From assembly GCF_030406325.1 (NCBI RefSeq), contig NZ_JAUEQY010000002.1, positions 372,001-436,000 of the forward strand: 64,000 nt of DNA, written 5' to 3'. This document shows positions 16,213 through 24,772 of the stretch, in pieces (the first letter of the stretch is position 1; each line of letters begins with the position of its first letter). Under the pieces are notes generated by a model. That model saw only the letters and a program-made list of their open reading frames with translations. It was not told where the DNA came from and did no database searches. This stretch comes from Actinomadura sp. DC4 (lineage in GTDB: Bacteria; Actinomycetota; Actinomycetes; Streptosporangiales; Streptosporangiaceae). The position numbers were made by a program, and so were the translations under genes.

Positions 16213-17472
16213 TCAGCGGTACAGCAGATAACGGGCCCGCTGGGCGCGGAACCGTGCCAGCTCGCCCTGCCACGAAGCGACGATCTGGTCCGTCGTTGAG
16301 CCTGCGTCGACCCCCGTCCGTACGAGGTCGGAGCCGGTCAGCTTGTCGATCCAGTACGGCGGGGCGCTCTCCCGCCAGGCGAAGTCCTTGGGGTACAGCT
16401 TCCTGGCGGTGACGATCATGGCGACCGCGGTACGGATGGAGTCGTACCTGCGGCGGTCGGTGACGGTGACCTGGACGCCCGCGCAGTTCTGGTTCGCCCA
16501 CTTGTTGAAGGTGGGCACGAAGTACGCCTCGCGGAACCGTACGCCGGACAGATCGAGGGCGTTCAGCGCGTCGGCCCAGTGCCAGTCGAGGAACGGCGCG
16601 CCGACGATCTCGAACGGGCGGGTCGTGCCGCGCCCCTCGGAGATCGTCACCGCCTCGAACAGGCCCATGCCCGGGTAGACGATCGCCGTGTCGAGGGTCG
16701 GCATGTTGGGCGAGGGCATCACCCACGGCAGGCCGGTCTGGTCGAAGAACGTCCCGCGCCGCCAGCCGCGCATCTTGATCACCTGCGGCTTGACCTTGCC
16801 GCCGAGGAACTCTTTGTCGAACAGCAGGGCCAGCTCGCCGACGGTCATGCCGTGCTGCTCGGAGATCGCGTTCTTGCCGACGCCGGAGGTGTACTCCGGG
16901 TGCATCACCGGCCCGGTCGCCGCGGTTCCGCCGAGCGGGTTGGGCCGGTCGAGCACGACGAAGCGCTTGCCCGCCTGGGTCGCGGCCTGCATGCAGTCGT
17001 ACATCGTCCAGATGTAGGTGTAGAACCGCGCGCCGGCGTCCTGGATGTCGAAGACGACCGTGTCGATGCCGGACTTGGTGAAGTCGGCCGCGATCGCCGA
17101 GACGCTCTTGGCGTACGCGTCGTAGACCGGGATCTGGGTCCGCGGGTCCTTGTAGGAGCCCTCGGAGCCGCCGGCCTGCGCCGAGCCGCGGAAGCCGTGC
17201 TCGGGCCCGAACACCGCGACGAGGTCGACGGCGCCGGAGTCGTGCATCACGTCGACCTCATGGGTGAGGTCGCGGACCACAGCGGTCGGGTTGGCCACCA
17301 TGCCGACCTTCTGGCCCTTGAGCTCCTTGTAGCCGCCCGCGTGCAGGACGTCGAAACCGGTCTGGACCCCGCCGGTCCTGGCCTCCGCGGGCGTGGCGGA
17401 CAGCGAGGCGAACGGTGCCGCGGCCCCCGCGGCGGCGATACCGCGGAGTACTCCTCGTCGTGTCGTCGTCAT
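16213..17472 (-). CDS. namZ: DUF1343/NamZ-type exo-beta-N-acetylmuramidase, exported
   Basis: 419 aa from the ATG giving MTTTRRGVLRG; longer in-frame starts lie inside the upstream gene. The N-terminus looks like a twin-arginine signal (TTRRGVLRGIAAAGAAAP). Family motifs are present: VGMVANPTAV, VFGPEHGFRG, FDIQDAGARFYTYIW, VLDRPNPLGG, PSPNMPTLDTAIVYPGM and TISEGRGTTRPFE, including the Glu/His region proposed for catalysis. Such enzymes release MurNAc from the non-reducing end of wall fragments. The start overlaps the stop of the preceding gene by four bases, so the two are translationally coupled. Confidence 0.85.
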   Translation of the reverse strand: MTTTRRGVLRGIAAAGAAAPFASLSATPAEARTGGVQTGFDVLHAGGYKELKGQKVGMVANPTAVVRDLTHEVDVMHDSGAVDLVAVFGPEHGFRGSAQAGGSEGSYKDPRTQIPVYDAYAKSVSAIAADFTKSGIDTVVFDIQDAGARFYTYIWTMYDCMQAATQAGKRFVVLDRPNPLGGTAATGPVMHPEYTSGVGKNAISEQHGMTVGELALLFDKEFLGGKVKPQVIKMRGWRRGTFFDQTGLPWVMPSPNMPTLDTAIVYPGMGLFEAVTISEGRGTTRPFEIVGAPFLDWHWADALNALDLSGVRFREAYFVPTFNKWANQNCAGVQVTVTDRRRYDSIRTAVAMIVTARKLYPKDFAWRESAPPYWIDKLTGSDLVRTGVDAGSTTDQIVASWQGELARFRAQRARYLLYR

Positions 17473-18353
17473 TTCATCCTCCTTACGATGAGGTCGGTCA
17501 CGACCGGCCGGTGGTCGGAGGCGAGCGTGTCCGGCACGTGCGCGTCGAGCGCGCGGAGGCCGGGTGAGTAGGTGACGTAGTCGATGCGCTTGGCCGGCAC
17601 GTCGGCCGGCCAGGTCGGTGTGGTGCGCTGCCCGGCGACCGTCATGGCGTCGGTCAGCCGGGTCCACAGCGGAGCCAGCTCGGCGTCGTCCGGCTGGGCG
17701 TTGAAGTCGCCGAGGAGCAGCTTCCGGCCGTGCCTGCCGTCCATGATCTTGTCCATGTCGGCGACCTGCGCCTCGCGTACGTCCGGCTCGCCGCGGTAGT
17801 CCAGGTGGGTGACGTAGACCCACAGGGGCACGCCGTGCGCGCTGACCAGGACCTCGGGGAAGCCCGGCCCGAGCGCCGGGACCGGGTCGGGCACCTGGGT
17901 GGAGAGTCGGGTGATCTCGCGGTTCGCGGCGTGGAGGATCGGGAAGCGCGAGAGCAGCGCGACGCCGAACCTCCGGTCGGGCGCGCCGACGCGGTCCGGC
18001 GGCAGGTCGTAGATCGGCCCGAAGAAGACGTGCATGTGCAGCCGGCGGGCCAGCCAGGCCGCCTCGTCGGTGTAGTCGCTCCGGGCCGCCCAGTCGACGT
18101 CGACCTCTTCGAGGCCTACGAGGTCGGGGTGTTCGGACTCGATGGCGCGAGCCTGTCGTTCCAGGTCGAACACGTGATCGCTGCCCGCACCGGCCTGGAT
18201 GTTGTAGGCCATCACCCGCAACCGTAGCTCGCCCGGCGTCGTGGCCTGGGCGGACGGGGCGACCGCGGCGCCGCCCAGGAGGAGGGCCGCGACGGCGGCG
18301 ATTCGCTTGCTGCGGCGCGTGTGACGAGAGAGTCGGAGGGCGGGCCGGAACAT
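17469..18353 (-). CDS. Secreted endonuclease/exonuclease/phosphatase-fold hydrolase
   Basis: 294 aa with a signal peptide ending near ATPSAQA-type residues 30-37 (LLLGGAAVAPSAQA). The EEP fold motifs are all there: RVMAYNIQAG, DLVGLEEVDVDW, the RFGVALLSRFP loop, HLDYRGEP, LLLGDFNAQPDD and ASDHRPVVTDL. Substrates in this superfamily include nucleic acids, sphingomyelin and inositol phosphates; nothing here decides among them. It is first in the three-gene exported operon with NamZ and the serine hydrolase, which suggests nutrient scavenging from dead cells. Confidence 0.85.
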   Translation of the reverse strand: MFRPALRLSRHTRRSKRIAAVAALLLGGAAVAPSAQATTPGELRLRVMAYNIQAGAGSDHVFDLERQARAIESEHPDLVGLEEVDVDWAARSDYTDEAAWLARRLHMHVFFGPIYDLPPDRVGAPDRRFGVALLSRFPILHAANREITRLSTQVPDPVPALGPGFPEVLVSAHGVPLWVYVTHLDYRGEPDVREAQVADMDKIMDGRHGRKLLLGDFNAQPDDAELAPLWTRLTDAMTVAGQRTTPTWPADVPAKRIDYVTYSPGLRALDAHVPDTLASDHRPVVTDLIVRRMK

Positions 18354-18387
18354 GGAACTCCCGGGGCTCGAAAATATCCAACGTCAT

Positions 18388-18429
18388 GACGTGGTCGTAT
18401 GGAAGTTAAGTACTTACGATCACCACGTC
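18388..18429. promoter_or_regulatory. Inverted repeat upstream of the muropeptide operon
   Basis: GACGTGGTCGTA (18388-18399) and TACGATCACCACGTC (18415-18429) are complementary apart from a two-base insertion. They flank AAGTTAAGTACTTACG, itself centred on the palindrome AAGTACTT. The AT-rich site sits 35-75 bases before the EEP gene start and probably is its promoter/operator. Confidence 0.5.
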
Positions 18430-18547
18430 AATAGGTTGCCGCCCAAACCTTGCGCGGCGCCTGAGTCGGTGCGGCCACCTGCGGCCGTCCGCTTATGGCC
18501 CCACCCCTTCGGCGTGCGCGGGCGCGTAGGCCGATAATTGGGGCGTC

Positions 18548-19108
18548 ATGCCGACCCATCCGGTGTATCGAGCCGCGCGCGCGGTGGTCTTCGCCACCGT
18601 GTGCGTCGGGCTGGCCATCACCGGTCACATGATGATCTCCGGGGCGCCGGTGCCGCCGCTCGCGGCCGCCGGCGGCCTCCTCGGCCTGACCGTGATGGGC
18701 GCGGCGCTCGCCGGGACCGAACGCTCGCTGGCGACGATCCTGGGCGGTCTGCTCGGCGGGCAGTTCATGCTGCACGCCCTCTTCACGGCGGCACAGCAGG
18801 GCCAGCACCTGACGCACGGCAGCCCGATGTCGCCCTCCTCCGGCGGCGCGGCGATGACGTTCGTCCACGTCGCGGCGGCGATCGTGTCGGCCTGGTGGCT
18901 GCGGCGCGGCGAGCGCGCCGTGTGGGGCCTGGCCAAGCGCGTCGCAGCCGGCCTCGTACGCCGGGTCGTGCTGCCTTCGCCGTCGCGTGTCCCGGCTCCG
19001 CCGTCTCCCGTCGCCGCCACCGCCGGGGTTCTCTCGCCCCGGAAGGCATTCCTCCGCCACGTCGTCGTACGGCGGGGGCCGCCGGCTCCGTTCGCGGCGC
19101 TCGTCTGA
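18548..19108 (+). CDS. Membrane protein of unknown function next to copper genes
   Basis: 186 aa. Three to four hydrophobic helices are visible: VVFATVCVGLAITGHMM, LAAAGGLLGLTVMGAALA, TILGGLLGGQFMLHALF and FVHVAAAIVSAWWL. The loop after helix 3 is His/Met-bearing (QHLTHGSPMSPSS), which could bind a metal. The C-terminal ~60 residues are basic and proline-rich, presumably cytosolic. It lies 76 bases before ycnI and copC on the same strand, so a part in copper handling is plausible. I do not recognise the family with confidence. Confidence 0.65.
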   Translation: MPTHPVYRAARAVVFATVCVGLAITGHMMISGAPVPPLAAAGGLLGLTVMGAALAGTERSLATILGGLLGGQFMLHALFTAAQQGQHLTHGSPMSPSSGGAAMTFVHVAAAIVSAWWLRRGERAVWGLAKRVAAGLVRRVVLPSPSRVPAPPSPVAATAGVLSPRKAFLRHVVVRRGPPAPFAALV

Positions 19109-19184
19109 GGCGCCGGAAACGTCACCGGGTCCCATCGCGGACCCGGCCTTCCTCGATCAGCGTTTTCGAACGGAGATCCCCTCA

Positions 19185-19862
19185 ATGCGCACGTTCCAGC
19201 GCGCCGCGGCCGTGTCCGGCCTCGCGGCGCTCGCCCTGACCGCGGTGGCGACGGCCGCCTCGGCGCACGTCACGGCGAACCCGAGTACCGCCGAACCGGG
19301 TTCGTACAGCAAGGTGTCGTTCCGGGTTCCCAATGAGGAGCCGAAGGCCGACACGACCAAGCTCGAGATCACCCTGCCCACCGATCACCCGATCGCCTCG
19401 GTGTCGGTACGGCCGGTGCCCGGCTGGAGCGTCAAGGTCACCTCGGCCAAGCTCGCCACTCCGCTCAAGTCGGACGACGGTGAGATCACGAAGGCGGTCT
19501 CGACGATCACGTGGAGCGGGGGGAAGATCACGCCCGGGCAGTTCCAGGAGTTCGACGTGTCGATGGGGCCGCTGCCGACCGACACGGACCGGCTGATGTT
19601 CAAGACCGCGCAGACCTACTCGAACGGCGAGGTCGTGAACTGGGACCAGGACCCCGGCAACGGGGGCCAGGAGCCCGAACACCCGGCGCCGACCGTGCGT
19701 CTGGTCAAGGCCGCCGGGGCCGGGACGGCGCCGAAGGCCGCTCCGTCGTCAACGGACTCCTCCGATGGCACCGCCCGGTGGCTGGGCGGGCTCGGCCTGG
19801 CCGCCGGGATCATCGGCCTGGCCGCCGGCGTGTACGGCCTGACCCGGAAGCGGGCGGCATGA
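19185..19862 (+). CDS. YcnI/DUF1775-family copper-binding protein
   Basis: 225 aa from the ATG giving MRTFQRAAAV. The signal peptide ends at ASA, leaving His as the first mature residue (AHVTANPSTAEPGSYSKVSF); YcnI proteins use this N-terminal His to bind Cu(II). The DUF1775 beta domain runs to about residue 155 (FRVPNEEP, LPTDHPIASV, TWSGGKITPGQFQEF). A Ser/Thr-rich linker and a C-terminal membrane anchor follow (LGGLGLAAGIIGLAAGVYGL). The stop overlaps the copC start (ATGA). Confidence 0.9.
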   Translation: MRTFQRAAAVSGLAALALTAVATAASAHVTANPSTAEPGSYSKVSFRVPNEEPKADTTKLEITLPTDHPIASVSVRPVPGWSVKVTSAKLATPLKSDDGEITKAVSTITWSGGKITPGQFQEFDVSMGPLPTDTDRLMFKTAQTYSNGEVVNWDQDPGNGGQEPEHPAPTVRLVKAAGAGTAPKAAPSSTDSSDGTARWLGGLGLAAGIIGLAAGVYGLTRKRAA

Positions 19863-20383
19863 GGCTCGCACTGGCCGCCGTCGCGACGGCGCTCCTGGGA
19901 GTGCTGGTCACCGCCGCCCCGGCGGAGGCCCACACCACGCTCACCTCGGCCACCCCGGGCAAGGGCGCGACGGTGACCGCGCCGGCGCAGATCCGCCTGA
20001 CCTTCGCCGACCCCGTACGTTTCACCGGGGTCGTCGTGGAGGACGCCACGGGCGGCCACCACGAGTCGGGCAAGTCGCAGGCGGTGGACAACCACGTGAC
20101 CGAGGCCGTCGCGGGCACGCTGGCCCCCGGCGTGTACACGGTCGGCTGGCGCGTGGTCGCCCCGGACGGTCACCCGGTCACGGGTGAGTACAAGTTCACG
20201 GTCAAGGCCGGAGGCGGCGCGGCCTCCACGGCGCCGACGACCCCGGCCGTCGCCCCGGCGACACAGCCGGCCACGTCGGCGGAGAAGAAGACCTCCAGCG
20301 CCGGCTGGTGGTGGATCGGCCTGGTCGTTCTGGTCGTCGCCCTGGCCGGCGGCGGCCTGGCCCTGGCCCGCCGGCGCCGCTAG
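19859..20383 (+). CDS. CopC/YobA-family copper resistance protein
   Basis: 174 aa. After the signal peptide (cleavage near AEA) the mature protein begins HTTLTSATPGKGATV, the CopC start with its copper-binding His. The cupredoxin-like domain continues with RLTFADPVRFTGVVV, GHHESGK, VYTVGWRVVAPDGHPVTGEYKF; the DGHP His is the second ligand. A Thr/Pro-rich linker and a C-terminal transmembrane helix (WIGLVVLVVALAGGGLAL) anchor it outside the membrane. It is translationally coupled to ycnI. No copD follows, so this pair probably buffers or delivers copper on the cell surface. Confidence 0.92.
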   Translation: MRLALAAVATALLGVLVTAAPAEAHTTLTSATPGKGATVTAPAQIRLTFADPVRFTGVVVEDATGGHHESGKSQAVDNHVTEAVAGTLAPGVYTVGWRVVAPDGHPVTGEYKFTVKAGGGAASTAPTTPAVAPATQPATSAEKKTSSAGWWWIGLVVLVVALAGGGLALARRRR

Positions 20384-20434
20384 CGGCGTACAGGGGTTCC
20401 CTCGCCGGGCTCTGACCTGGCGGGGGGACCCATC

Positions 20435-20854
20435 TCAGCCCCGGGTGGCGATGAAGGCGTCGCGCCGGCCGGGCTTGCCAGGTGGGCGCAGCGCGCCGTT
20501 GACGTAGACCTGGGCGGCACTCGCATCGCCCAGGACCACGCTCAGCTGAGGTTCTTCGAAGCGGATCGACTCGCCGCGCAGCAGGTTCCGGTTGACCAGG
20601 ATGTCGCCGCCCGGAACCCGGACGAACACCTGGCACTTCGCCCCCGTGACCGTCACCGTCAACGTGACCGCGGCGACCGGTGTGGCCGAAACCGTGGCAC
20701 GGCTCTTGCGGGCCGGCCGCTGGAGGCCGGCCTGGTCCCAGATCTGGTACGCCGCGAAGGACGCCGCGCAGATCAGCACCGCGATCGCGAGAAGCGCTAG
20801 GAGGAATCTGCCGCGTAGCGAACGCCTGCGCTCGGAAGAGACATGACGTCCCAC
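20435..20854 (-). CDS. Membrane-anchored protein with RodZ-C-like (DUF4115) domain
   Basis: 139 aa, GTG start. A basic N-terminus (RHVSSERRRSLRGR) precedes one transmembrane helix (FLLALLAIAVLICAASFAAY). The outer domain, VTLTVTVTGAKCQVFVRVP...NRNLLRGESIRFEEPQLSVVLGDASAAQVYVNGALRPPGKPG, has the pattern of the DUF4115 domain at the end of RodZ. There is no RodZ helix-turn-helix, so this is a stripped version with only anchor and outer domain. Such single proteins occur in actinomycetes, and a cell-wall role is a guess. Confidence 0.6.
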   Translation of the reverse strand: MGRHVSSERRRSLRGRFLLALLAIAVLICAASFAAYQIWDQAGLQRPARKSRATVSATPVAAVTLTVTVTGAKCQVFVRVPGGDILVNRNLLRGESIRFEEPQLSVVLGDASAAQVYVNGALRPPGKPGRRDAFIATRG

Positions 20855-21104
20855 ACCCAGGGAGTTTAGTCAGACACCAATGCCACGTCAGGTATTTCAA
20901 TTCGTCAAGGGAACGGACATCATACTCTCACCTGGTGAAAGACGGCATCAAAGAAATGGATGTTACTGGTGTGACGGGTGGTATCCACCCCCCGAGCCAT
21001 CGGTCCGGCGAAATGTCACGAAAGGGGCGCTGCCAGACTGGTTAACCGGATAATCTCCGGGCAAAAGACGGGATGCCGTCATTGATCGGGGACGGGAAGT
21101 TCGG

Positions 21105-22775
21105 ATGCCATACCGTCGCAGCGCTGCCCGAAAACAAGTACTGACCCTGCTGCTGGCGATCGCACCGGCCACCGCCGCGTGCTCGATCGGTTCCCATGCC
21201 GACGGATGCCGGGCGGAGGCGATCACCGTGGCGGTGACCCCCGCCATCGCCCCGGCCGTCGAGCAGACCGCACGCCGCTACAACGCCCGTACGACCTGTG
21301 TCCGTGTCACCGTGACCCACGAGGAGCCCGCGGACGTCGCCGGCGTGCTGTCCGGCCAGGGTTCGTCGCCCGGCGCCACGCGGCCCGACGCCTGGATCCC
21401 CGACTCATCGCTCTGGCTCCCCGTCGCCCGGCGGACCAAGCTCGGCGCCGGCGCCGTACGGCCCACCGGGACGTCGATCGCCTCGTCGCCGCTCGTGCTC
21501 GCCGCGGCCGAGGGACGGTCCCCCAGTGACGTGAGCTGGCGACTGCTCCTGTCCTCCCGTCTGCCCGGCACCGGGGCCGGCAAGCCGCCGGTACGGGTGC
21601 GGTTCCTCGACCCCACGACGCAGGCCGCCGGGCTCGGCGCGCTCATGCTCGCCCATCAGGCCTCCGGGCCCGGAAAGACCGGACTGGGCACCTTCGCGAT
21701 CACGCTCTACTCCGATCTGTCCTCCGCGCTGCCCGACGACAAGGCCGCGTACGCGGCGATGTTCCGCGGCGGCGACCCGCCGACCGCGGTGGTGCTGTCG
21801 GAGCAGTCCGTCTGGCAGCACAACCACACGGACGCCAAGCGGCCGGTCAGCGCCAGGTATCCCCGCGACGGCGCGCTCGCGCTGGACTTCCCGTACGTCT
21901 CGGTGACCGGCGACCGCGAGAAGAGCCGGACGGTGGAGGACTTCCGTTCCGCGCTCTCGCAGTCGCAGTCACGTGAGGCGCTGCAGTCGCTCGGGCTGCG
22001 TACGCCGGACGGCGTGGCCGGAGCGGGGTTCGGCACGAAGTACGGCGTCGCCTCCGAGGCGCCGATCCCGGCGCGCCCGCAGGACCCGGCGACCGTCGGC
22101 AAGATCCTGCAGATGTGGCAGCGGACCGTGCTCGGCGCGCGGATGCTGATCCTGCTCGACGTCTCGCCCTCGATGGGCGACCCGGTGCCGAGCGGCAACG
22201 ACACCCGCATCCGGGCGACGACCCGCGCGGCCATCAGCGGCACCCGCATCCTCAGCGACAACTCCCAGGTCGCGCTCTGGGAGTTCTCCACCCGGCTGGA
22301 CCACGACCTCGACTACCGGCAGCTCGTGCCGTACCGGCCGCTGACCCAGAAGGTGGGGACGGGCATCCAGCGCGACGCCCTGATCACGGCGTTCAACGCC
22401 GCCCAGCCCGTCCTGGGCACACGGACCGCGCTGTACGACTCCGTGCTCGCGGCGTACAAGGAGGCCGTGCGGACATACCAGCCGGACCGCAACAACGTCC
22501 TGGTCGTGCTCACCGACGGCATGAACTACGACCCCGGGCACACGATCCTGCTGCAGGAGCTGATGAAGGAGCTCGCGAAGACCGCCGACCCGCTCAAGCC
22601 GGTCGCGATCGTGCCCATCGCGTTCGGCCCCGACATCGACCCCGGGCCGCTGCAGCAGATCGCCAGGGCGACCGGCGGGCAGGCGTTCGTCACGCTCGAC
22701 CCCGGCCAGATCCAGGAGGTGTTCCTGGAGATGCTCATCCGTCTCACCTGTGGGCAGGCCTGCCCCATGTCATGA
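21105..22775 (+). CDS. Lipoprotein with solute-binding-like and von Willebrand A domains
   Basis: 556 aa. The N-terminus is a lipoprotein signal (LTLLLAIAPATAAC, lipobox TAAC near residue 26). Residues ~35-330 resemble a type 2 periplasmic binding domain (ITVAVTPAIAPAVEQTARRY, PDAWIPDSSLWLPVA, GAVRPTGTSIASSPLVLA). Residues ~345-550 form a VWA domain with an intact MIDAS: MLILLDVSPSMGDP (DxSxS), the threonine in GTRTALYDSV, and VLTDGMNYD. This combination is widespread in actinomycetes, but its ligand is unknown. It is surface-exposed. The histidine phosphatase gene starts 23 bases later and may be cotranscribed. Confidence 0.85.
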   Translation: MPYRRSAARKQVLTLLLAIAPATAACSIGSHADGCRAEAITVAVTPAIAPAVEQTARRYNARTTCVRVTVTHEEPADVAGVLSGQGSSPGATRPDAWIPDSSLWLPVARRTKLGAGAVRPTGTSIASSPLVLAAAEGRSPSDVSWRLLLSSRLPGTGAGKPPVRVRFLDPTTQAAGLGALMLAHQASGPGKTGLGTFAITLYSDLSSALPDDKAAYAAMFRGGDPPTAVVLSEQSVWQHNHTDAKRPVSARYPRDGALALDFPYVSVTGDREKSRTVEDFRSALSQSQSREALQSLGLRTPDGVAGAGFGTKYGVASEAPIPARPQDPATVGKILQMWQRTVLGARMLILLDVSPSMGDPVPSGNDTRIRATTRAAISGTRILSDNSQVALWEFSTRLDHDLDYRQLVPYRPLTQKVGTGIQRDALITAFNAAQPVLGTRTALYDSVLAAYKEAVRTYQPDRNNVLVVLTDGMNYDPGHTILLQELMKELAKTADPLKPVAIVPIAFGPDIDPGPLQQIARATGGQAFVTLDPGQIQEVFLEMLIRLTCGQACPMS

Positions 22776-22798
22776 GCGCCCGGTAGGGTCGGGGTGCT

Positions 22799-23482
22799 GT
22801 GAGCGAACTCGACTGGCTGGCGATGGCCCGGCATGGTGAAAGCGTCGGCAACGCCGCCTGGCGGGCGGCCGAGTCGGCCGAGCTCGACGAGATCGACGTC
22901 GGCCTGCGCGACCCCGACGTACCGCTGTCCGAGACGGGCCGGCGGCAGGCCAAGGCGCTCGGCCGCAGGCTCGCCGCGATGCCGCCGGACGAGCGGCCCA
23001 CCGCGGTCGTCTCCTCGCCGTACGTCCGCGCCGCCGAGACCGCGCGCATCGCGCTCGCCGAGATCGGCGACCCGCCGATCCACTTCGACGAACGGCTGCG
23101 CGACCGCGAGACCGGCGTGCTCTACGCGCTGACCTGGCGCGGCATCGCCGCCCGGTTCCCCGAGGAGGCGGCGCGCAAGCGGCTGACCGGCAAGTTCTAC
23201 TACCGGCCGCCCGGCGGCGAGTCGTGGGCGGACGTCGCGCTGCGGCTGCGCAGCGCGCTGTCCGACATCGAACGCGACCATCCGGACGGCCGGGTGCTCG
23301 TCTTCGCCCACGACGCGGTCGTGGTGCTGACGCGCTACATCGTGGAGCGGCTCACCGAGCGGGAGGTGCTCGAGATCGAGCGCACGCTCGTGCCGAACGG
23401 CTCGCTCACCGTGTGGGCGCGCGAGGACGGCGACCTTCGTCTCGTCACGTTCAGCAGCACCGACCACCTCGACCCGGTCTGA
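22799..23482 (+). CDS. Histidine phosphatase family protein
   Basis: 227 aa, GTG start. The phosphoglycerate-mutase fold is clear: MARHGESVGNAAW (the RHG catalytic motif), PLSETGRRQAKALG, VSSPYVRAAETARIA and the second histidine in LVFAHDAVVVLTRYI. A Glu for acid catalysis lies in LRDRETGVLY. Broad-specificity phosphatases and mutases share this sequence, so the substrate cannot be named. It follows the VWA lipoprotein gene closely. Confidence 0.9.
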   Translation: MSELDWLAMARHGESVGNAAWRAAESAELDEIDVGLRDPDVPLSETGRRQAKALGRRLAAMPPDERPTAVVSSPYVRAAETARIALAEIGDPPIHFDERLRDRETGVLYALTWRGIAARFPEEAARKRLTGKFYYRPPGGESWADVALRLRSALSDIERDHPDGRVLVFAHDAVVVLTRYIVERLTEREVLEIERTLVPNGSLTVWAREDGDLRLVTFSSTDHLDPV

Positions 23483-23485
23483 GCC

Positions 23486-23863
23486 TCACTCCTGGTCGTC
23501 GTGGACGAACAGGTTGAGCAGCCAGCTCACCAGGCCGACGACGATCGCGCCCCAGAAGGCCGCCCAGAAGCCGGACACGTTGAACGGCAGGTTCATCTTG
23601 TCCGCCGCCCAGCTCGCCAGCCACAGCAGCAACCCGTTCACCACGAGCGCGAAGAGTCCCAGCGTGAGGACGTAGAAGGCGCAGCCGAGCGTCTTGATGA
23701 TCGGTTTGAGGAAGGCGTTGATCAGACCGAACACGACTGCCACGGCGATCAGGGTGCCCACCTTGCGGGGTGTGGAGGCCGTCGTCAGCTCGATGCCGCT
23801 GACGATCAGGGTCGCCACCCAGAGGGCGATTGCGGTCGTAACCACTCGTATCAGGATCTTCAC
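23486..23863 (-). CDS. Phage holin family 4 (PF04020-type) small membrane protein
   Basis: 125 aa, taking the conserved start (VKILIRVVTTAIALW, GTG) rather than the longer frame. Four hydrophobic helices alternate with short loops: IALWVATLIVSGIEL, TLIAVAVVFGLINAFLKPI, FYVLTLGLFALVVNGLLLWLASWAAD and AAFWGAIVVGLVSWLLNLFV. NAFLKPI and the WLLNLFV end are typical of the family. Despite the name these are chromosomal, non-phage proteins of unknown function. It converges on the phosphatase gene with three bases between stops. Confidence 0.88.
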   Translation of the reverse strand: MKILIRVVTTAIALWVATLIVSGIELTTASTPRKVGTLIAVAVVFGLINAFLKPIIKTLGCAFYVLTLGLFALVVNGLLLWLASWAADKMNLPFNVSGFWAAFWGAIVVGLVSWLLNLFVHDDQE

Positions 23864-23940
23864 ATACCGATCGTTGCACGAAACACTCAGCGCATCAGTG
23901 AGCGGAGCACACCCGCGCACCCTCTTATGAGCGAGGACTC

Positions 23941-24534
23941 GTGAGTGAAGTCCGTGACGTCACCGCGGCGGACGCCGATCCGCTGGCGGCGGTGCTGGGC
24001 CGTGCCTTCGCCGGCGACCCGGTCTGGCAGTGGATGTTCCCCCGGCGTCCGGAGCGGATGGGCTCGATGTTCGCGTCGATGCTGCGCCACGCCCACCTGC
24101 CGAACGGCCTCACCGAACTGGCCGAACGGGACGGCCGGATCGTGGCCGGCGCGATGTGGGACCCTCCGGGCCGCTGGCGGGTCCCCCTCGCCACCCAGCT
24201 ACGCCAGCTTCCCGGCCTCATGCGCATACTGGGCGGGCGGACCTTCACGGTGCTGCGCGGGCTGGGCGAGGTCGAGCGGGAGCATCCGATCGAGCCGCAC
24301 TGGTATCTGGCGGTCCTCGGCACCGACCCCCGCGCGCAGGGGCTCGGGCTCGGATCGGCGCTGCTGCGGTCGAGGCTGACCCGCTGCGACGAGCGGCGCT
24401 TTCCCGCGTACCTGGAGTCGTCCAAGGAGAGCAACGTCCCCTACTACGAGCGGTTCGGCTTCCGGGTCACCGGAGAGATCCGCCTGCCGGGCGATGGTCC
24501 GCGCTTGTGGCCGATGTGGCGAAACCCCCAGTAG
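23941..24534 (+). CDS. GNAT-family N-acetyltransferase
   Basis: 197 aa, GTG start behind GAGGA. The GNAT fold is visible: an N-terminal VTAADADPLAAVLGRAF, then WYLAVLGTDPRAQGLGLGSALL, the acetyl-CoA pyrophosphate loop (R/Q-x-x-G-x-G/A), and YLESSKESNVPYYERFGFRVTGEI. This subgroup, with the ERHLESSxxxNxxFYxR-type ending, acetylates small molecules. No partner gene indicates the substrate. It stands alone. Confidence 0.9.
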   Translation: MSEVRDVTAADADPLAAVLGRAFAGDPVWQWMFPRRPERMGSMFASMLRHAHLPNGLTELAERDGRIVAGAMWDPPGRWRVPLATQLRQLPGLMRILGGRTFTVLRGLGEVEREHPIEPHWYLAVLGTDPRAQGLGLGSALLRSRLTRCDERRFPAYLESSKESNVPYYERFGFRVTGEIRLPGDGPRLWPMWRNPQ

Positions 24535-24772
24535 CCATCCCCAACCCCTCACCGGATCACTTTCCATAAGGTGATCGACTTAAGCGGTGCTTGAATGGCA
24601 CCTGGTTACAACGGCATGCCGTTTCCCGGAGAAGCTGTTTGCGACACTTTTGATCTTGTGGCGGCTACGGAGAGTTACCATCTGCTTCGGGTGAGGCGAC
24701 GGCGTGAAATGCCAGTCGAGTATTCAGCCATCGCGTCACCTCCCATATCCGCTTTAACATTGGATAAATTGA

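Noticed and set aside
14520-16412. Plus-strand frame across the serine hydrolase and NamZ-like genes
   Set aside because: It spans two real genes on the other strand and has shadow-type composition.
23486-23863. Phage holin as a sign of a prophage
   Set aside because: PF04020-type proteins are ordinary chromosomal proteins in actinomycetes, and no other phage gene is near.
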